This document shows positions 9,061 to 17,045 of a stretch of 64,000 bases of DNA, piece by piece (the stretch's first letter is position 1; every line of letters begins with the position of its first letter). The stretch spans positions 62,001 to 126,000 of the forward strand of contig CAVVQM010000015.1 of NCBI GenBank assembly GCA_963750395.1, given 5' to 3'. Source of the stretch: JADJPO01 sp963750395. GTDB lineage: Bacteria; Actinomycetota; Actinomycetes; Actinomycetales; Kineosporiaceae. The translations under genes and the position numbers were made by a program. The notes below the pieces were generated by a model. That model saw only the letters and a list, made by a program, of their open reading frames with translations, did no database searches and was not told the DNA's origin.

Positions 9061-10449
9061 CTACCCCGCGGCCAGTTCTTTCGCGAACTTCTTGCGGTGG
9101 GCGGTGATGTTCGCCACGTAGGCCTTGGTGTCCTTGTACATGCCCTTGCTGAGCACCGAGGCGAGGCCCTGGTAATAGCCCGCGATCGCGTCGTCGTCAT
9201 CGGCCCGGGCGAGGAGGGCGGCCAGGACGGCCACGCCGGCGGTGACGTTGTCCTCGGCCTTGAGCAGGTCCAGCTTGCGCCCGACCAGGTCTCCGGCCCA
9301 CACACCCGTGCCCGGCAGCACCTGCATGGTGCCGATCGCGTTGGCCGGTGACACCGCCCGCTGGTTGAACCCTGACTCCTGGTAGGCGATGGCCAGGGCC
9401 AGCGCGGGGTCGACGCCCATGGACTTGGCGCGGGTCGCGACCATGGCGCGCATCTTCGTCCGGCTTGGCACCTTCGCCGCGGCCAGGGTCGCCCGGTTCG
9501 TCGCGGCCGCCTGGGCGACCGCGTCGGGGTAGGTGCGTCCGAGGAAGGTGTTGGGCACCTTCGGCTTCGCGTCGGCGGGCAGCAACAGCTTCTGGCCGGG
9601 GTGGATGACGCTGGCCCGGGTCAGCTTGTTCAGGTCCAGGATCGTGGCCAGCGGAACCTTTTTTGCCCCGCTGATCCCGCTCAGGGAGTCCCCCTCGCGG
9701 ACCACGTAGGTCTGCTTGGCCGCAGCGTTGGTGGTCTTTGCCGGACTCGCGGACTTGGGGGCGGTCTTCGTGGTCTTCGCGGGGGCTGCGACCCCGGGCA
9801 GGACGAGCTTCTTGCCGGGATGGATCAGGTGGATGTCTGCCAGCGAGTTGGCCCTGGCGATTCCGGCGACGGTGATCTTGTAGCGGGAGGCGATGGACTG
9901 CAGTGTGTCGCCGCTCGCGATCACATACGTCGCCGTGGCCGGCTTGGCCGGTTTGGCGGCTGGTTTGGCGGCCGGCTTCTTCGTCGTCGTGGCCGCGGGT
10001 GCCTGGTACCCGGGCAGCACGAGGGTCTGGCCGATCCGGATCAACCCCGAGGCCGGCAGGCCGTTGGCGGACAGGATCGTCCTGGCCGGCACCCCCGTGC
10101 GGACGGCGATGTGGCTGACGGTGTCTCCGGCCTTGACCGTGTACTTGGCCTGGACCGCGCCCGGGACGACGGTGACGAGGTCCAGGCCCGCGGGGGCCGC
10201 TCCGGGTTGCGGTCCGGCGGTCTGCGGGGCGGCCTGCGCGACGCCGGTGCCCCCGGCCACGAGTGCCGCCGTGACCAGGGGGACCCCCGCGAACCGCAGG
10301 GCGTCCGGCACCTGTGTGCCCAGTTGGCCCGCGAACTGCTCGACGGCGTCGCCCTGGCCGGAGGCGTGGCGCGGCGGGCGCCGCGACGTCAGCCGCTGAT
10401 CTGGCCGGCGCTTCGAGCGGGGTGGGGTCGGGCGGCGGTCATCGTTCAC
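9061..10449 (-). CDS. LysM-repeat lytic transglycosylase, secreted or membrane-anchored
   Basis: 462 residues from GTG 10449, with GGAAAGGA upstream. After a basic N-terminus there is one hydrophobic segment (about 54-75) ending in AQAAP, which may be a signal peptide or anchor. Three LysM domains follow (about 103-147, 172-216, 245-290), each of the form Y-V-x-x-G-D-T/S-L, separated by Ala-Lys-Pro-rich linkers. The C-terminal 140 residues are an SLT-type domain: AYQESGFNQRAVS contains the catalytic Glu and NAIGTMQVLPGTG the substrate motif. Such enzymes cleave the MurNAc-GlcNAc bond of peptidoglycan. Being next to the PASTA kinase fits a wall-remodelling role. I looked for a ydaO-type riboswitch upstream and did not find one. 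Confidence 0.9.
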   Translation of the reverse strand: MNDDRRPTPPRSKRRPDQRLTSRRPPRHASGQGDAVEQFAGQLGTQVPDALRFAGVPLVTAALVAGGTGVAQAAPQTAGPQPGAAPAGLDLVTVVPGAVQAKYTVKAGDTVSHIAVRTGVPARTILSANGLPASGLIRIGQTLVLPGYQAPAATTTKKPAAKPAAKPAKPATATYVIASGDTLQSIASRYKITVAGIARANSLADIHLIHPGKKLVLPGVAAPAKTTKTAPKSASPAKTTNAAAKQTYVVREGDSLSGISGAKKVPLATILDLNKLTRASVIHPGQKLLLPADAKPKVPNTFLGRTYPDAVAQAAATNRATLAAAKVPSRTKMRAMVATRAKSMGVDPALALAIAYQESGFNQRAVSPANAIGTMQVLPGTGVWAGDLVGRKLDLLKAEDNVTAGVAVLAALLARADDDDAIAGYYQGLASVLSKGMYKDTKAYVANITAHRKKFAKELAAG

Positions 10450-10553
10450 GGGGTGGAGTCCTTTCCTCTGGCGTCCGCGGGCGCGGAGTCGCCGGGCCGT
10501 CCTGGCGGGTCGACGGAGCCACGATCGATGTCGCAGATGGTTCCCATGTGACA

Positions 10554-10589
10554 GTTGATTCGATTGATTCGGTTGATTCGGTTGATGCT
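10554..10589. repeat. Four 9-bp direct repeats in a divergent intergenic region
   Basis: Units GTTGATTCG, ATTGATTCG, GTTGATTCG and GTTGATGCT lie end to end between the starts of the LysM gene (10449) and the small DNA-binding protein (10656). The core TTGAT recurs every 9 bp. This could be a multi-site operator or only slippage-derived sequence. Confidence 0.7.
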
Positions 10590-10655
10590 CGAGTGACGCT
10601 ACCGAATCTGTGTCCGATTAGTCACGCGACACGACAGGGGGGCCGGCGCTGCGCC

Positions 10656-11021
10656 ATGCTTGGGCGGGTGAGTGATCTCGATCAGCTCGTCACGGGCTGG
10701 CTGACCCTGCCGGACGCCGCCGCGCTGCTCGGCGCCGACGTCCCCCGGGTGCGGCGACTGCTCCAGGAGCGGTTCCTGCTCGCCCTCCGGCGTGGCGAGC
10801 GGCACATTCTCAGCGTGCCCGCCGACCTCCTGCCCGAGGGCCGGCCGCTGGAGGCCATGCCCGGCACGCTGACCGTGCTGGGCGACGCGGGCTACGACGA
10901 CGAGGCGGCGCTGCGCTGGCTGCTGACCGAGGACGACTCGTTGGCCGGTACACCGTTGCGGGCCCTGTGCAACGGGCGCCGGACCGAGGTGCGCCGGCGG
11001 GCCCAGGCGCTCGCCTTCTGA
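10656..11021 (+). CDS. Rv2175c-like DNA-binding protein
   Basis: 121 residues from ATG 10656; GTG 10668 is an alternative start and neither has a clear ribosome site. The N-terminal half reads as a small winged-helix/excisionase-like domain (WLTLPDAAALLGADVPRVRR, then RRGERHILSVPADLL), and the C-terminal half LTVLGDAGYDDEAALRWLLT closely follows the Rv2175c family pattern. In M. tuberculosis Rv2175c is a DNA-binding protein phosphorylated by its neighbour PknL, and the order kinase, LysM gene, this gene is compatible with the same pairing here. Four 9-bp repeats lie just upstream. It converges with crtB, 7 bp away. Confidence 0.8.
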   Translation: MLGRVSDLDQLVTGWLTLPDAAALLGADVPRVRRLLQERFLLALRRGERHILSVPADLLPEGRPLEAMPGTLTVLGDAGYDDEAALRWLLTEDDSLAGTPLRALCNGRRTEVRRRAQALAF

Positions 11022-11028
11022 GCCTCGG

Positions 11029-11973
11029 TCAGGCCGCGTGCCAGCGGGCCTGCTCGCGGCGGGCGGCCCGCGCCTGCCGCCAGGCCGGCAATGCCACCGC
11101 CAGGCGCCTGCGCCGGGGCACGCTGACCCGTTGCTGCAGGACCGAGTAACCCGAGTCCTCGACCTCGTCCAGGATCGCCGAGTACAGGCGCGTCGCCGTC
11201 CGGACGCAGTCGCGACTTGTCGGGTGGAGCATGTCGACGCCCGGCGCAGCGAAGGCGTACAGGCCCCGGGTGCGTTCGATCTCGAACTTGAGCAGTTCCT
11301 GGATGGAGGGTGTCACCCTGCCCGCGGCGAGCAGCTCGCGGGTCACGCCGAACATGTCCAGGTCCTCTTGGGGCAGATAGACCCGGCCCCGTTGCAGGTC
11401 CTCGCCGACGTCCCGGATGAAGTTGGTCATCTGGAAGGCCTCGCCCAGGGCTCGGGCCCTTGCCGCCGCCTCCCGTGCCTGCGGCTCCAGGATGGGCAGC
11501 ATCTGCAACCCGATCACGGCCGCCGAGCCGTACATGTACTGCTCGAGGTCGGCGTAGGTGGGATAGCCGATGACCGTGATGTCCAGCTGCATCGACTCCA
11601 GGAATGCCTCGACGTGGGCGCGCGGCAGGCTCCACCGACGCATGGTGTGCGCCATCGCCAGCGCCACCGGATCCGAGGGCGCCTGACCTCCGGGTCGGCC
11701 CATGGTGGACAGGTCGTCGAGGAAGGCGGCTCCCCAGGACAACAGTGCCTCCGGGTCCGGATCGTCCAGGGAGTCGACGAACTCGTCCGCCTTGCGGGCG
11801 AAGCCGTACAGCGCCCAGACGTAGGGGCGCTTGGCCGGGGGCAGCAACAGCGTGGACAGGTAGTAGGTGCGACCGTGCTCGGCGTGCAGGCTGCGGCACG
11901 TCTCGAACGCCCGGCGCAGTTCCGAGTCCTCGATCTGGGCGGCGTCGAGTGCTCGACGGCTCAGCAGACTCAT
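11029..11973 (-). CDS. crtB: Phytoene synthase
   Basis: 314 residues. Squalene/phytoene synthase family: the first Asp-rich motif is RKADEFVDSLDD (about 62-73) and the second is NFIRDVGEDLQRGRVYLP (about 180-197); both coordinate magnesium for head-to-head condensation of two geranylgeranyl diphosphates to phytoene. GRTYYLSTLLLP and YALYGFAR-like sequence near the N-terminus are also characteristic. It is the last gene of a leftward idsA-crtI-crtB set, 70 bp after crtI. The C-terminal 30 residues are basic. Function confident; whether the pathway stops at lycopene or goes further cannot be told here, since no cyclase or hydroxylase is in view. Confidence 0.93.
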   Translation of the reverse strand: MSLLSRRALDAAQIEDSELRRAFETCRSLHAEHGRTYYLSTLLLPPAKRPYVWALYGFARKADEFVDSLDDPDPEALLSWGAAFLDDLSTMGRPGGQAPSDPVALAMAHTMRRWSLPRAHVEAFLESMQLDITVIGYPTYADLEQYMYGSAAVIGLQMLPILEPQAREAAARARALGEAFQMTNFIRDVGEDLQRGRVYLPQEDLDMFGVTRELLAAGRVTPSIQELLKFEIERTRGLYAFAAPGVDMLHPTSRDCVRTATRLYSAILDEVEDSGYSVLQQRVSVPRRRRLAVALPAWRQARAARREQARWHAA

Positions 11974-12043
11974 GGCGTCCCGCCGCTGACGTCGGCCGTC
12001 ATCGCGCTCCCTCCCGCGGATCCGTGGGTCGTCCCGGGCGCCG

Positions 12044-13570
12044 TCAACGCCAGGCCCGGGAGCGGTAGCCGGGCACGGGGCCGGTGATGCGCTCGGCGGC
12101 CAAACGTCCCGAGATCAGCACCATGGGCACTCCGACGCCCGGTTGGGTCCCGGATCCGGCGAAGACCACATTGTCACCCCACATGTTGCCCGGCCGCAGC
12201 GGCCCGCTCTGGCCCAGGGTGTGGGCGGCCGCGAAGGGCGCACCCGCCGCCATCCCGCGTGCCTGCCAGTCCAGCGGCGTCGTGACGTGCTCGACCTCGA
12301 TCGAGTCCGCCAGACCCGGGTACCCGCGGTCGGCGAGCGTGCTCAGCACATGCTCACGGTATTGCGGGCCGATCCGCGACCAGTCCAGGTCGGCAGTGGT
12401 GTTCGGGGTCGGGAACAGCACGTAGTAGATCTCCCGCCCGGGCGGTGCCAGGGAGGAGTCGGACCGGGTCGGGTTGGACACCAGCACCGACGGGTCCGAC
12501 ATCAGCCGGCCGCCGTCCAGTTCGACGAACGTCTGTTCCCAGGCGGCCCCGAAGTGGATGTTGTGGTGAGCCAACTGCGGGTAGTGGGCGGTCGAACCCG
12601 CCAGCAGCAGGTAGCAGGACGGGGAGTACTGGAGCCGGCGCAGGCGGCGCGGGGTCTGTCCGAGCAGCTGGGAGTAGGCGATGGGCAGGTCGGCGGTGAG
12701 CACCACCGCGTCGGCGGCGATCCGCTCGCCGCCGGTCGTCAGGACGGCGCCGGCCCGGCGTCCGTCGTGCTCGACGCGGCTCACCTCGGTGGAGTACCGC
12801 AGCTCGACCCCGTGCTTGGCCGCCGCCGCTGCCATCGCCGTGGGCAGAGCGTGCATGCCGCCACGCAGGGTGAACACCCCGGCCACGGCGTCCATGTACG
12901 AGATCACTGCGTAGATGGCCAGTGCCCGGTACGGGGACACCCCCGCGTACATCGCCTGGAAGGAGTAGAGCCGCTGCAGCCGCCCGTCCCGCAGGTAACG
13001 GGCGACCGCCGGGGCCAGTCTGCGCAGCCCGCCGGCGGCGATCAGCCGGGCGCCGTTGGACACGGCGGACGGCGTGAGCAGGTCGAGCGGGGAGCCCAGC
13101 GACCGGTCGATGAAATGGCGCATCTCGTAGCGGTAGAGCCGGGAGACGAAGTCGACGTAGCGGGTGAACCCGTCGGCCTCCTCGGGCCCGCAGGCCCGCT
13201 CGATCTCCTCCCGCATCCGATCGGGGTCGGCGTGCACGTCGATCGTCGAGCCGTCGGCGAACGTCGCCCGGTACAACGGGTCCAGCGGGGTCAGTTCGAG
13301 CCAGTCGCGCATGGACTCGCCGACGGCGTCGAAGGCGTCCTCGATCAGGTCCGGCATGGTCAGCACGGTGGGCCCGGTGTCGAAGTGGTACTCCCCGTGT
13401 GATGTCGCACTGACGATCTGACCGGCCCGTCCACCCGGGATCGGCTCGCGTTCGAGGACGGTGACCTGTCGGCCCGCGCCGGCCAGACGCAGCGCGGCGG
13501 ACAGCCCGGCCAGGCCGGCGCCCACGATCACCACCCGGTCGGTCCGCCCCTTGACCGTCCTCATCGGCAT
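12044..13570 (-). CDS. crtI: Phytoene desaturase (CrtI-type)
   Basis: 508 residues. The N-terminal FAD-binding Rossmann motif VVIVGAGLAGLSAALRLAG (about 13-31) is followed by LEREPIPGGRAG, and the C-terminal FAD motif FAGSGTQPGVGVPMVLISGR lies about 470-490. This flavoenzyme introduces double bonds into phytoene, giving lycopene or neurosporene. ATG 13570 overlaps the idsA stop by 10 bp (a second ATG is two codons further), so it is co-translated with idsA and followed by crtB. The three genes cover isoprenoid chain formation, condensation and desaturation, and suggest a pigmented organism. Confidence 0.93.
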   Translation of the reverse strand: MPMRTVKGRTDRVVIVGAGLAGLSAALRLAGAGRQVTVLEREPIPGGRAGQIVSATSHGEYHFDTGPTVLTMPDLIEDAFDAVGESMRDWLELTPLDPLYRATFADGSTIDVHADPDRMREEIERACGPEEADGFTRYVDFVSRLYRYEMRHFIDRSLGSPLDLLTPSAVSNGARLIAAGGLRRLAPAVARYLRDGRLQRLYSFQAMYAGVSPYRALAIYAVISYMDAVAGVFTLRGGMHALPTAMAAAAAKHGVELRYSTEVSRVEHDGRRAGAVLTTGGERIAADAVVLTADLPIAYSQLLGQTPRRLRRLQYSPSCYLLLAGSTAHYPQLAHHNIHFGAAWEQTFVELDGGRLMSDPSVLVSNPTRSDSSLAPPGREIYYVLFPTPNTTADLDWSRIGPQYREHVLSTLADRGYPGLADSIEVEHVTTPLDWQARGMAAGAPFAAAHTLGQSGPLRPGNMWGDNVVFAGSGTQPGVGVPMVLISGRLAAERITGPVPGYRSRAWR

Positions 13571-14646
13571 CGGGCCGTGGCGGCCTCGACGAGCTCGGTG
13601 AGCACCTCGTGCGCGGCTCCATCGATCCCCAGCCGCGGCAGCTCCTGCAGCGCGGAGCGGCTGGTCTGGACGAGTTCGCCCACCAGTGCCTCGACCGCAT
13701 CCAGGGCCCCGGTCTCCTGGATGATCGTGCGCAGGGTCTGCACGCCGTCCGCATCGAGGTCCGGGTCTCCCAGCAGCCGGTGGATCTCATCGGCCTGGGC
13801 CGGTCCGGCTGCCGCCAGCGCCTCGGCGACGAGCATCGTCCGCTTGCCCTCGCGCAGGTCGTCACCCGCTGGTTTACCGGTCTGCTCGGGGTCGCCGAAC
13901 ACTCCGAGCACGTCGTCGCGCAGCTGGAACGCCTCACCCAGAGGCAGTCCGTAGGCCGCGTACCCGGCCTGCAGCCGCGGGCTCGCCCCCGCCAGGGCGG
14001 CCCCGATCAGCAGGGGCTCCTCGACGGTGTACTTGGCGCTCTTGTACCGGATCACCCGCCGAGACCGGGAGACCGAGCTGTCGGCGACGGTGGGGTTGGC
14101 CTGCTCGAGCATGTCCAGGTACTGCCCGGCCATCAGCTGGGTGCGCATCCGGTCCAACGGGCCACGGCCCCGGGTCAGGGCCTCGGCGCTCACTCCGGAC
14201 CCGAAGAACAGCTCCGAGCACCAGGACAGGCACAGATCCCCGGCCAGCAGGGCCCCGGCCAGTCCGAACCTGTCGGACCCGCCCTGCCAGCCCTGGTCGC
14301 GGTGCAGCTCCGCGAACCGCACGTGCACCGCCGGCATCCCGCGCCGGGTGTCCGAATCGTCCATCACGTCGTCGTGGATCAGGGCCGCGGCCTGGAACAG
14401 TTCGAGGGCGGCGGCGGCGGAGACGATCTCGTCGCCGTCAGGGCCACCGGCGCCGCGCCACCCCCAGTAGCAGAACGCGGCCCGAAGCCGCTTGCCGCCG
14501 CTGAGCAGGTCTCCGACGATCTGCGCCAGGGGGAGGCAATCGGGTGACACCCCGTTCATCACCTCGACCTGGTCGTCGAGGAACATCTGAAGACGCTTGT
14601 GAACGCGTTCGCGCAGATCAGCGACATCCAATGGGTTGCGCGGCAC
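13561..14646 (-). CDS. idsA: Polyprenyl diphosphate synthase, probable geranylgeranyl diphosphate synthase
   Basis: 361 residues from GTG 14646. trans-Isoprenyl diphosphate synthase: first Asp-rich motif HDDVMDDSDTRRG, second LRDDVLGVFGDPEQTGKP, with LLSGGKRLRAAF near the N-terminus. It condenses isopentenyl diphosphate with allylic diphosphates; linkage to crtI and crtB indicates a C20 product. The residues before the first motif (AALELFQAAALI) leave room for such a chain. The counterpart in M. tuberculosis is idsA2, likewise divergent from metF. The start codon is six bases downstream of one arm of a palindromic promoter shared with metF. Confidence 0.9.
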   Translation of the reverse strand: MPRNPLDVADLRERVHKRLQMFLDDQVEVMNGVSPDCLPLAQIVGDLLSGGKRLRAAFCYWGWRGAGGPDGDEIVSAAAALELFQAAALIHDDVMDDSDTRRGMPAVHVRFAELHRDQGWQGGSDRFGLAGALLAGDLCLSWCSELFFGSGVSAEALTRGRGPLDRMRTQLMAGQYLDMLEQANPTVADSSVSRSRRVIRYKSAKYTVEEPLLIGAALAGASPRLQAGYAAYGLPLGEAFQLRDDVLGVFGDPEQTGKPAGDDLREGKRTMLVAEALAAAGPAQADEIHRLLGDPDLDADGVQTLRTIIQETGALDAVEALVGELVQTSRSALQELPRLGIDGAAHEVLTELVEAATARCR

Positions 14647-14652
14647 GTCACG

Positions 14653-14668
14653 AGCCTAGACATAGGCT
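14653..14668. promoter_or_regulatory. Palindromic divergent -10 elements shared by idsA and metF
   Basis: AGCCTA-GACA-TAGGCT: each arm reads TAGGCT in the direction of one gene. Exactly six bases separate the right arm from ATG 14675 (metF) and the left arm from GTG 14646 (idsA), so the 28-bp intergenic region is symmetric about 14660/14661. The layout predicts two leaderless transcripts starting 28 bp apart from head-to-head -10 boxes, which RNA polymerase could hardly occupy at the same time. Confidence 0.7.
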
Positions 14669-14674
14669 GGGAAT

Positions 14675-15568
14675 ATGGCGACCGGATCCTCTCTTGCTCA
14701 TCGACTGCGCCTCGGCGAGCGCTCCTTCTCCTTCGAGTTCTTCCCACCGAAGGGCGACGACGGCGAACGCGTGCTATGGCAGGCGATCCGCCGGCTGGAG
14801 CCCCTGGCGCCCAGCTTCGTCTCGGTGACCTACGGAGCGGGGGGATCGACGCGCGACCGGACCACCCGGGTCACCGCACAGATCGCCACCCAGACCACCC
14901 TCACGCCCGTGGCCCACCTGACCTGTGTCGGGGCCTCCCGGGCCGACCTGCGGCAGGTGATCGGCGCCTACGCGGACGGCGGCGTGAGCACCGTGATGGC
15001 GCTGCGCGGAGACCCGCCGGGCGGGCCCGGTGCGGCGTGGACGGCGCACCCGGAGGGTCTGGACCACGCGACGGACCTGGTCCGGCTGGTGCGCGCGGTG
15101 AGCCGGTTCAGCGTGGGTGTCGCCGCCTTCCCGGACGGCCACCCGGAGAGCCCCGACCTCGATCACGACGCGCGGGTCCTGGCGGCCAAGGCGGAGGCGG
15201 GCGCCGACTTCGCGATCACTCAGTTCTTCTTCGACCCGGCCGCCTACTTCGCACTCGTCGACCGGCTCGCCGCGCTGAACTGCACGATGCCGGTGATCCC
15301 GGGCATCATGCCGGTGACGGGCATCAACCAGCTCACCCGGTTCGCCGAACTCTCCGGCACGCCGGTGCCGCGGTCGGTGACCGATCGCCTGGACGCCGTT
15401 CGCGACGATCCGGCCGCGGTGCGCGCGACCGGGGTGGAACTGGCCACGGAGCTGTCCCAGACGCTGCTGGACGGCGGGGCGCCGGGCCTGCACTTCTACA
15501 CGCTCAACCGGTCCACGGCCACGCTCCAGGTGTTCGCCGCGCTGGGCATGACCGCAACGACCCGATGA
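14675..15568 (+). CDS. metF: Methylenetetrahydrofolate reductase
   Basis: 297 residues, the usual bacterial MetF length. It reduces 5,10-methylene- to 5-methyltetrahydrofolate to supply methyl groups for methionine. FSFEFFPPKGDDGE (about 18-31) contains the catalytic Glu of the SFEFFPPK motif; VSVTYGAGGSTRD and VMALRGDPP are folate/FAD-binding blocks; FAITQFFFDPAAYF and PVIPGIMPVT are conserved further on. The ATG follows a leaderless -10. The stop TGA (15566-15568) overlaps the next ATG and lies in the first unit of a 15-bp tandem repeat in which every unit supplies another stop in the metF frame. Confidence 0.95.
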   Translation: MATGSSLAHRLRLGERSFSFEFFPPKGDDGERVLWQAIRRLEPLAPSFVSVTYGAGGSTRDRTTRVTAQIATQTTLTPVAHLTCVGASRADLRQVIGAYADGGVSTVMALRGDPPGGPGAAWTAHPEGLDHATDLVRLVRAVSRFSVGVAAFPDGHPESPDLDHDARVLAAKAEAGADFAITQFFFDPAAYFALVDRLAALNCTMPVIPGIMPVTGINQLTRFAELSGTPVPRSVTDRLDAVRDDPAAVRATGVELATELSQTLLDGGAPGLHFYTLNRSTATLQVFAALGMTATTR

Positions 15569-15636
15569 GTACCGGGCCGATAAATACCGGGCCGATAAAT
15601 ACTGGGCCGATAAATACTGGGCCGATGAGTACCGGC
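15562..15636. repeat. Five 15-bp tandem repeats across the metF stop codon
   Basis: Units of the form CCGATRARTACYGGG run from 15562 to 15636 (last unit ends in GGC). In the metF frame they read TGA, TAA, TAA, TAA, TGA. In the next gene's frame they encode STGP, INTGP, INTGP, INTGP, MSTGA and use the codon ATA, very rare in this GC-rich sequence. Copy number changes would keep both frames. Confidence 0.92.
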
Positions 15637-16263
15637 GCCATGATCTCGGTCCGGGGCAGCGCGAGCGTCAGCGGGACGCCGGACGTGATGCGCCTCCACC
15701 TGGCCGCCGGCGTCGTCCGCCCCACCGTGGCCGAGGCCATCGCGGACTCCGAGCAGGCGGTGGTCGCGATCCGCGGATCCCTGACCGCAGCCGGCGTGGA
15801 CCGACGGGACGCCGCGACCGCGGGTCTGAGCGTGACCGCCGAGCAGGTCTGGTCCGAGCAGCACGGCCCCCGGGTCAGCGGGTATCGCAGCGAGCATCGG
15901 CTCGCCGTCACCCTGCGCGATCTGACCACAGCGGGCCGGGTCCTCGGCGAGGCGCTGGCCGCCGGGGGCGACGCCGCCCGGCTGGATCAGCTGGTCTTCG
16001 AGATCGAGGATGACGCCGCGCTGCGGGACGCGGCGCGGGCGGCGGCCTGGCAGGACGCACTGCACCGCGGCGAACAGCTGGCGGCGCTGTCCGGCCGGGC
16101 GCTGGGCGCCGTCCATCAGGTCGAGGAGGAGGACCTCGCAGACGGTCCGGTGCCCCGGATGGCGATGAGGAGGCAGGCTGCTGCCGAGGCATCCGAGATC
16201 GGTGTCCAGCCGGGCAGCGTCGCGGTCCGGGTCACTCTCGCCGTTCGATGGGAGCTGTCATGA
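15565..16263 (+). CDS. SIMPL domain-containing protein
   Basis: 232 residues if translation starts at ATG 15565 (ATGA overlap with metF), 207 if it starts at ATG 15640. The first 25 residues are only the translated 15-bp repeat (INTGP units), whereas MISVRGSASVSGTPD from 15640 is where family similarity begins, so 15640 may be the real start. The body fits the SIMPL/YggE (DUF541) family: TAAGVDRRDAATAGLSVTAEQ, SGYRSEHRLAVTLRDL and a C-terminal IGVQPGSVAVRVTLAVRWEL strand set. Function of the family is unclear; members have been linked to oxidative stress or to IRAK signalling in animals. The gene overlaps nfo by ATGA. Confidence 0.8.
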   Translation: MSTGPINTGPINTGPINTGPMSTGAMISVRGSASVSGTPDVMRLHLAAGVVRPTVAEAIADSEQAVVAIRGSLTAAGVDRRDAATAGLSVTAEQVWSEQHGPRVSGYRSEHRLAVTLRDLTTAGRVLGEALAAGGDAARLDQLVFEIEDDAALRDAARAAAWQDALHRGEQLAALSGRALGAVHQVEEEDLADGPVPRMAMRRQAAAEASEIGVQPGSVAVRVTLAVRWELS

Positions 16264-17045
16264 GTGGGCGGGACATCAGACTGGGCGCGCACGTCGATCC
16301 CGATGACCCGATCGGTCATGCGAGGCGCATCGGCGCCGAGGTGATCCAGGTCTTCCTGGGTGATCCGCAGAGCTGGCGCAGACCACCGCCCTATCCGCAC
16401 GCGGACGCGCTACGGGACGGCGATCTGAGGGTCTACGTGCACGCGCCCTATCTGGTGAACCTGGCCAGCACGAACAACAGGATCCGCATCCCGAGCCGCA
16501 AGATCCTGGCCCAGCATGCCGAGGCGGCCCGCGCGATCGGTGCGGCCGGGATCGTGGTGCACGGCGGACATGTCAGTGCCAAGGATGATCCGGCCGTCGG
16601 ATTCGACAACTGGCGCAAGGCGCTGCGCCGGGTCGCCGACGAGGGTGGGTACGGGCTGCCGATCCTGATCGAGAACACCGCCGGCGGGCAGAACGCGATG
16701 GCGCGCCGGTTCGACCGGCTGGCGATGCTCTGGGAGGCGGTCGGCGAGTTCGAGCCCGGCTTCGTGCTCGACACCTGCCACGCCCACGCCGGTGGAGAGA
16801 CATTGCCCGACATCGTCGATCGGGTCCGCGCGATCACCGGGCGGGTGGATCTGGTGCACGCCAACTCCTCTCGCGACGCCTTCGACTCCGGGGCCGACCG
16901 GCACGCCAACTTCGCCACCGGCACGGTCGACGCCGAGCTGATCGCCGCGGTCTGCGACGACGCCGGGTGCGACGTCGTCGTCGAGACCCCGATGGAGGGG
17001 CACCCGCAGGACCTGGACTACCTGCGGGCCAGGGTGTCTCGGTGA
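16260..17045 (+). CDS. nfo: Deoxyribonuclease IV (AP endonuclease)
   Basis: 261 residues from ATG 16260, overlapping the previous stop by four bases (ATG 16248 is an in-frame alternative). Endonuclease IV TIM barrel with the metal ligands in order: GAHVD near the N-terminus, HAPYL, VVHGGHVSA, IENTAGG, VLDTCHAHA, LVHANSSRD, GADRHANFATG and VVETPMEGH. It cuts 5' of abasic sites in base excision repair, using three zinc ions. In M. tuberculosis this enzyme is End. The neighbours do not suggest a dedicated repair operon; the overlap chain with metF and pth2 looks like simple compaction. Confidence 0.93.
   Translation: MSGRDIRLGAHVDPDDPIGHARRIGAEVIQVFLGDPQSWRRPPPYPHADALRDGDLRVYVHAPYLVNLASTNNRIRIPSRKILAQHAEAARAIGAAGIVVHGGHVSAKDDPAVGFDNWRKALRRVADEGGYGLPILIENTAGGQNAMARRFDRLAMLWEAVGEFEPGFVLDTCHAHAGGETLPDIVDRVRAITGRVDLVHANSSRDAFDSGADRHANFATGTVDAELIAAVCDDAGCDVVVETPMEGHPQDLDYLRARVSR

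Noticed and set aside
6966..9107. 713-codon plus-strand frame opposite the PASTA kinase
   Set aside because: The kinase on the other strand has complete motifs and a promoter; the plus-strand translation has no recognisable domain.
10450..10655. ydaO (cyclic di-AMP) riboswitch upstream of the LysM transglycosylase
   Set aside because: Such riboswitches often precede wall hydrolases in actinobacteria, but I found none of the conserved GC-rich core here, only the 9-bp repeats.
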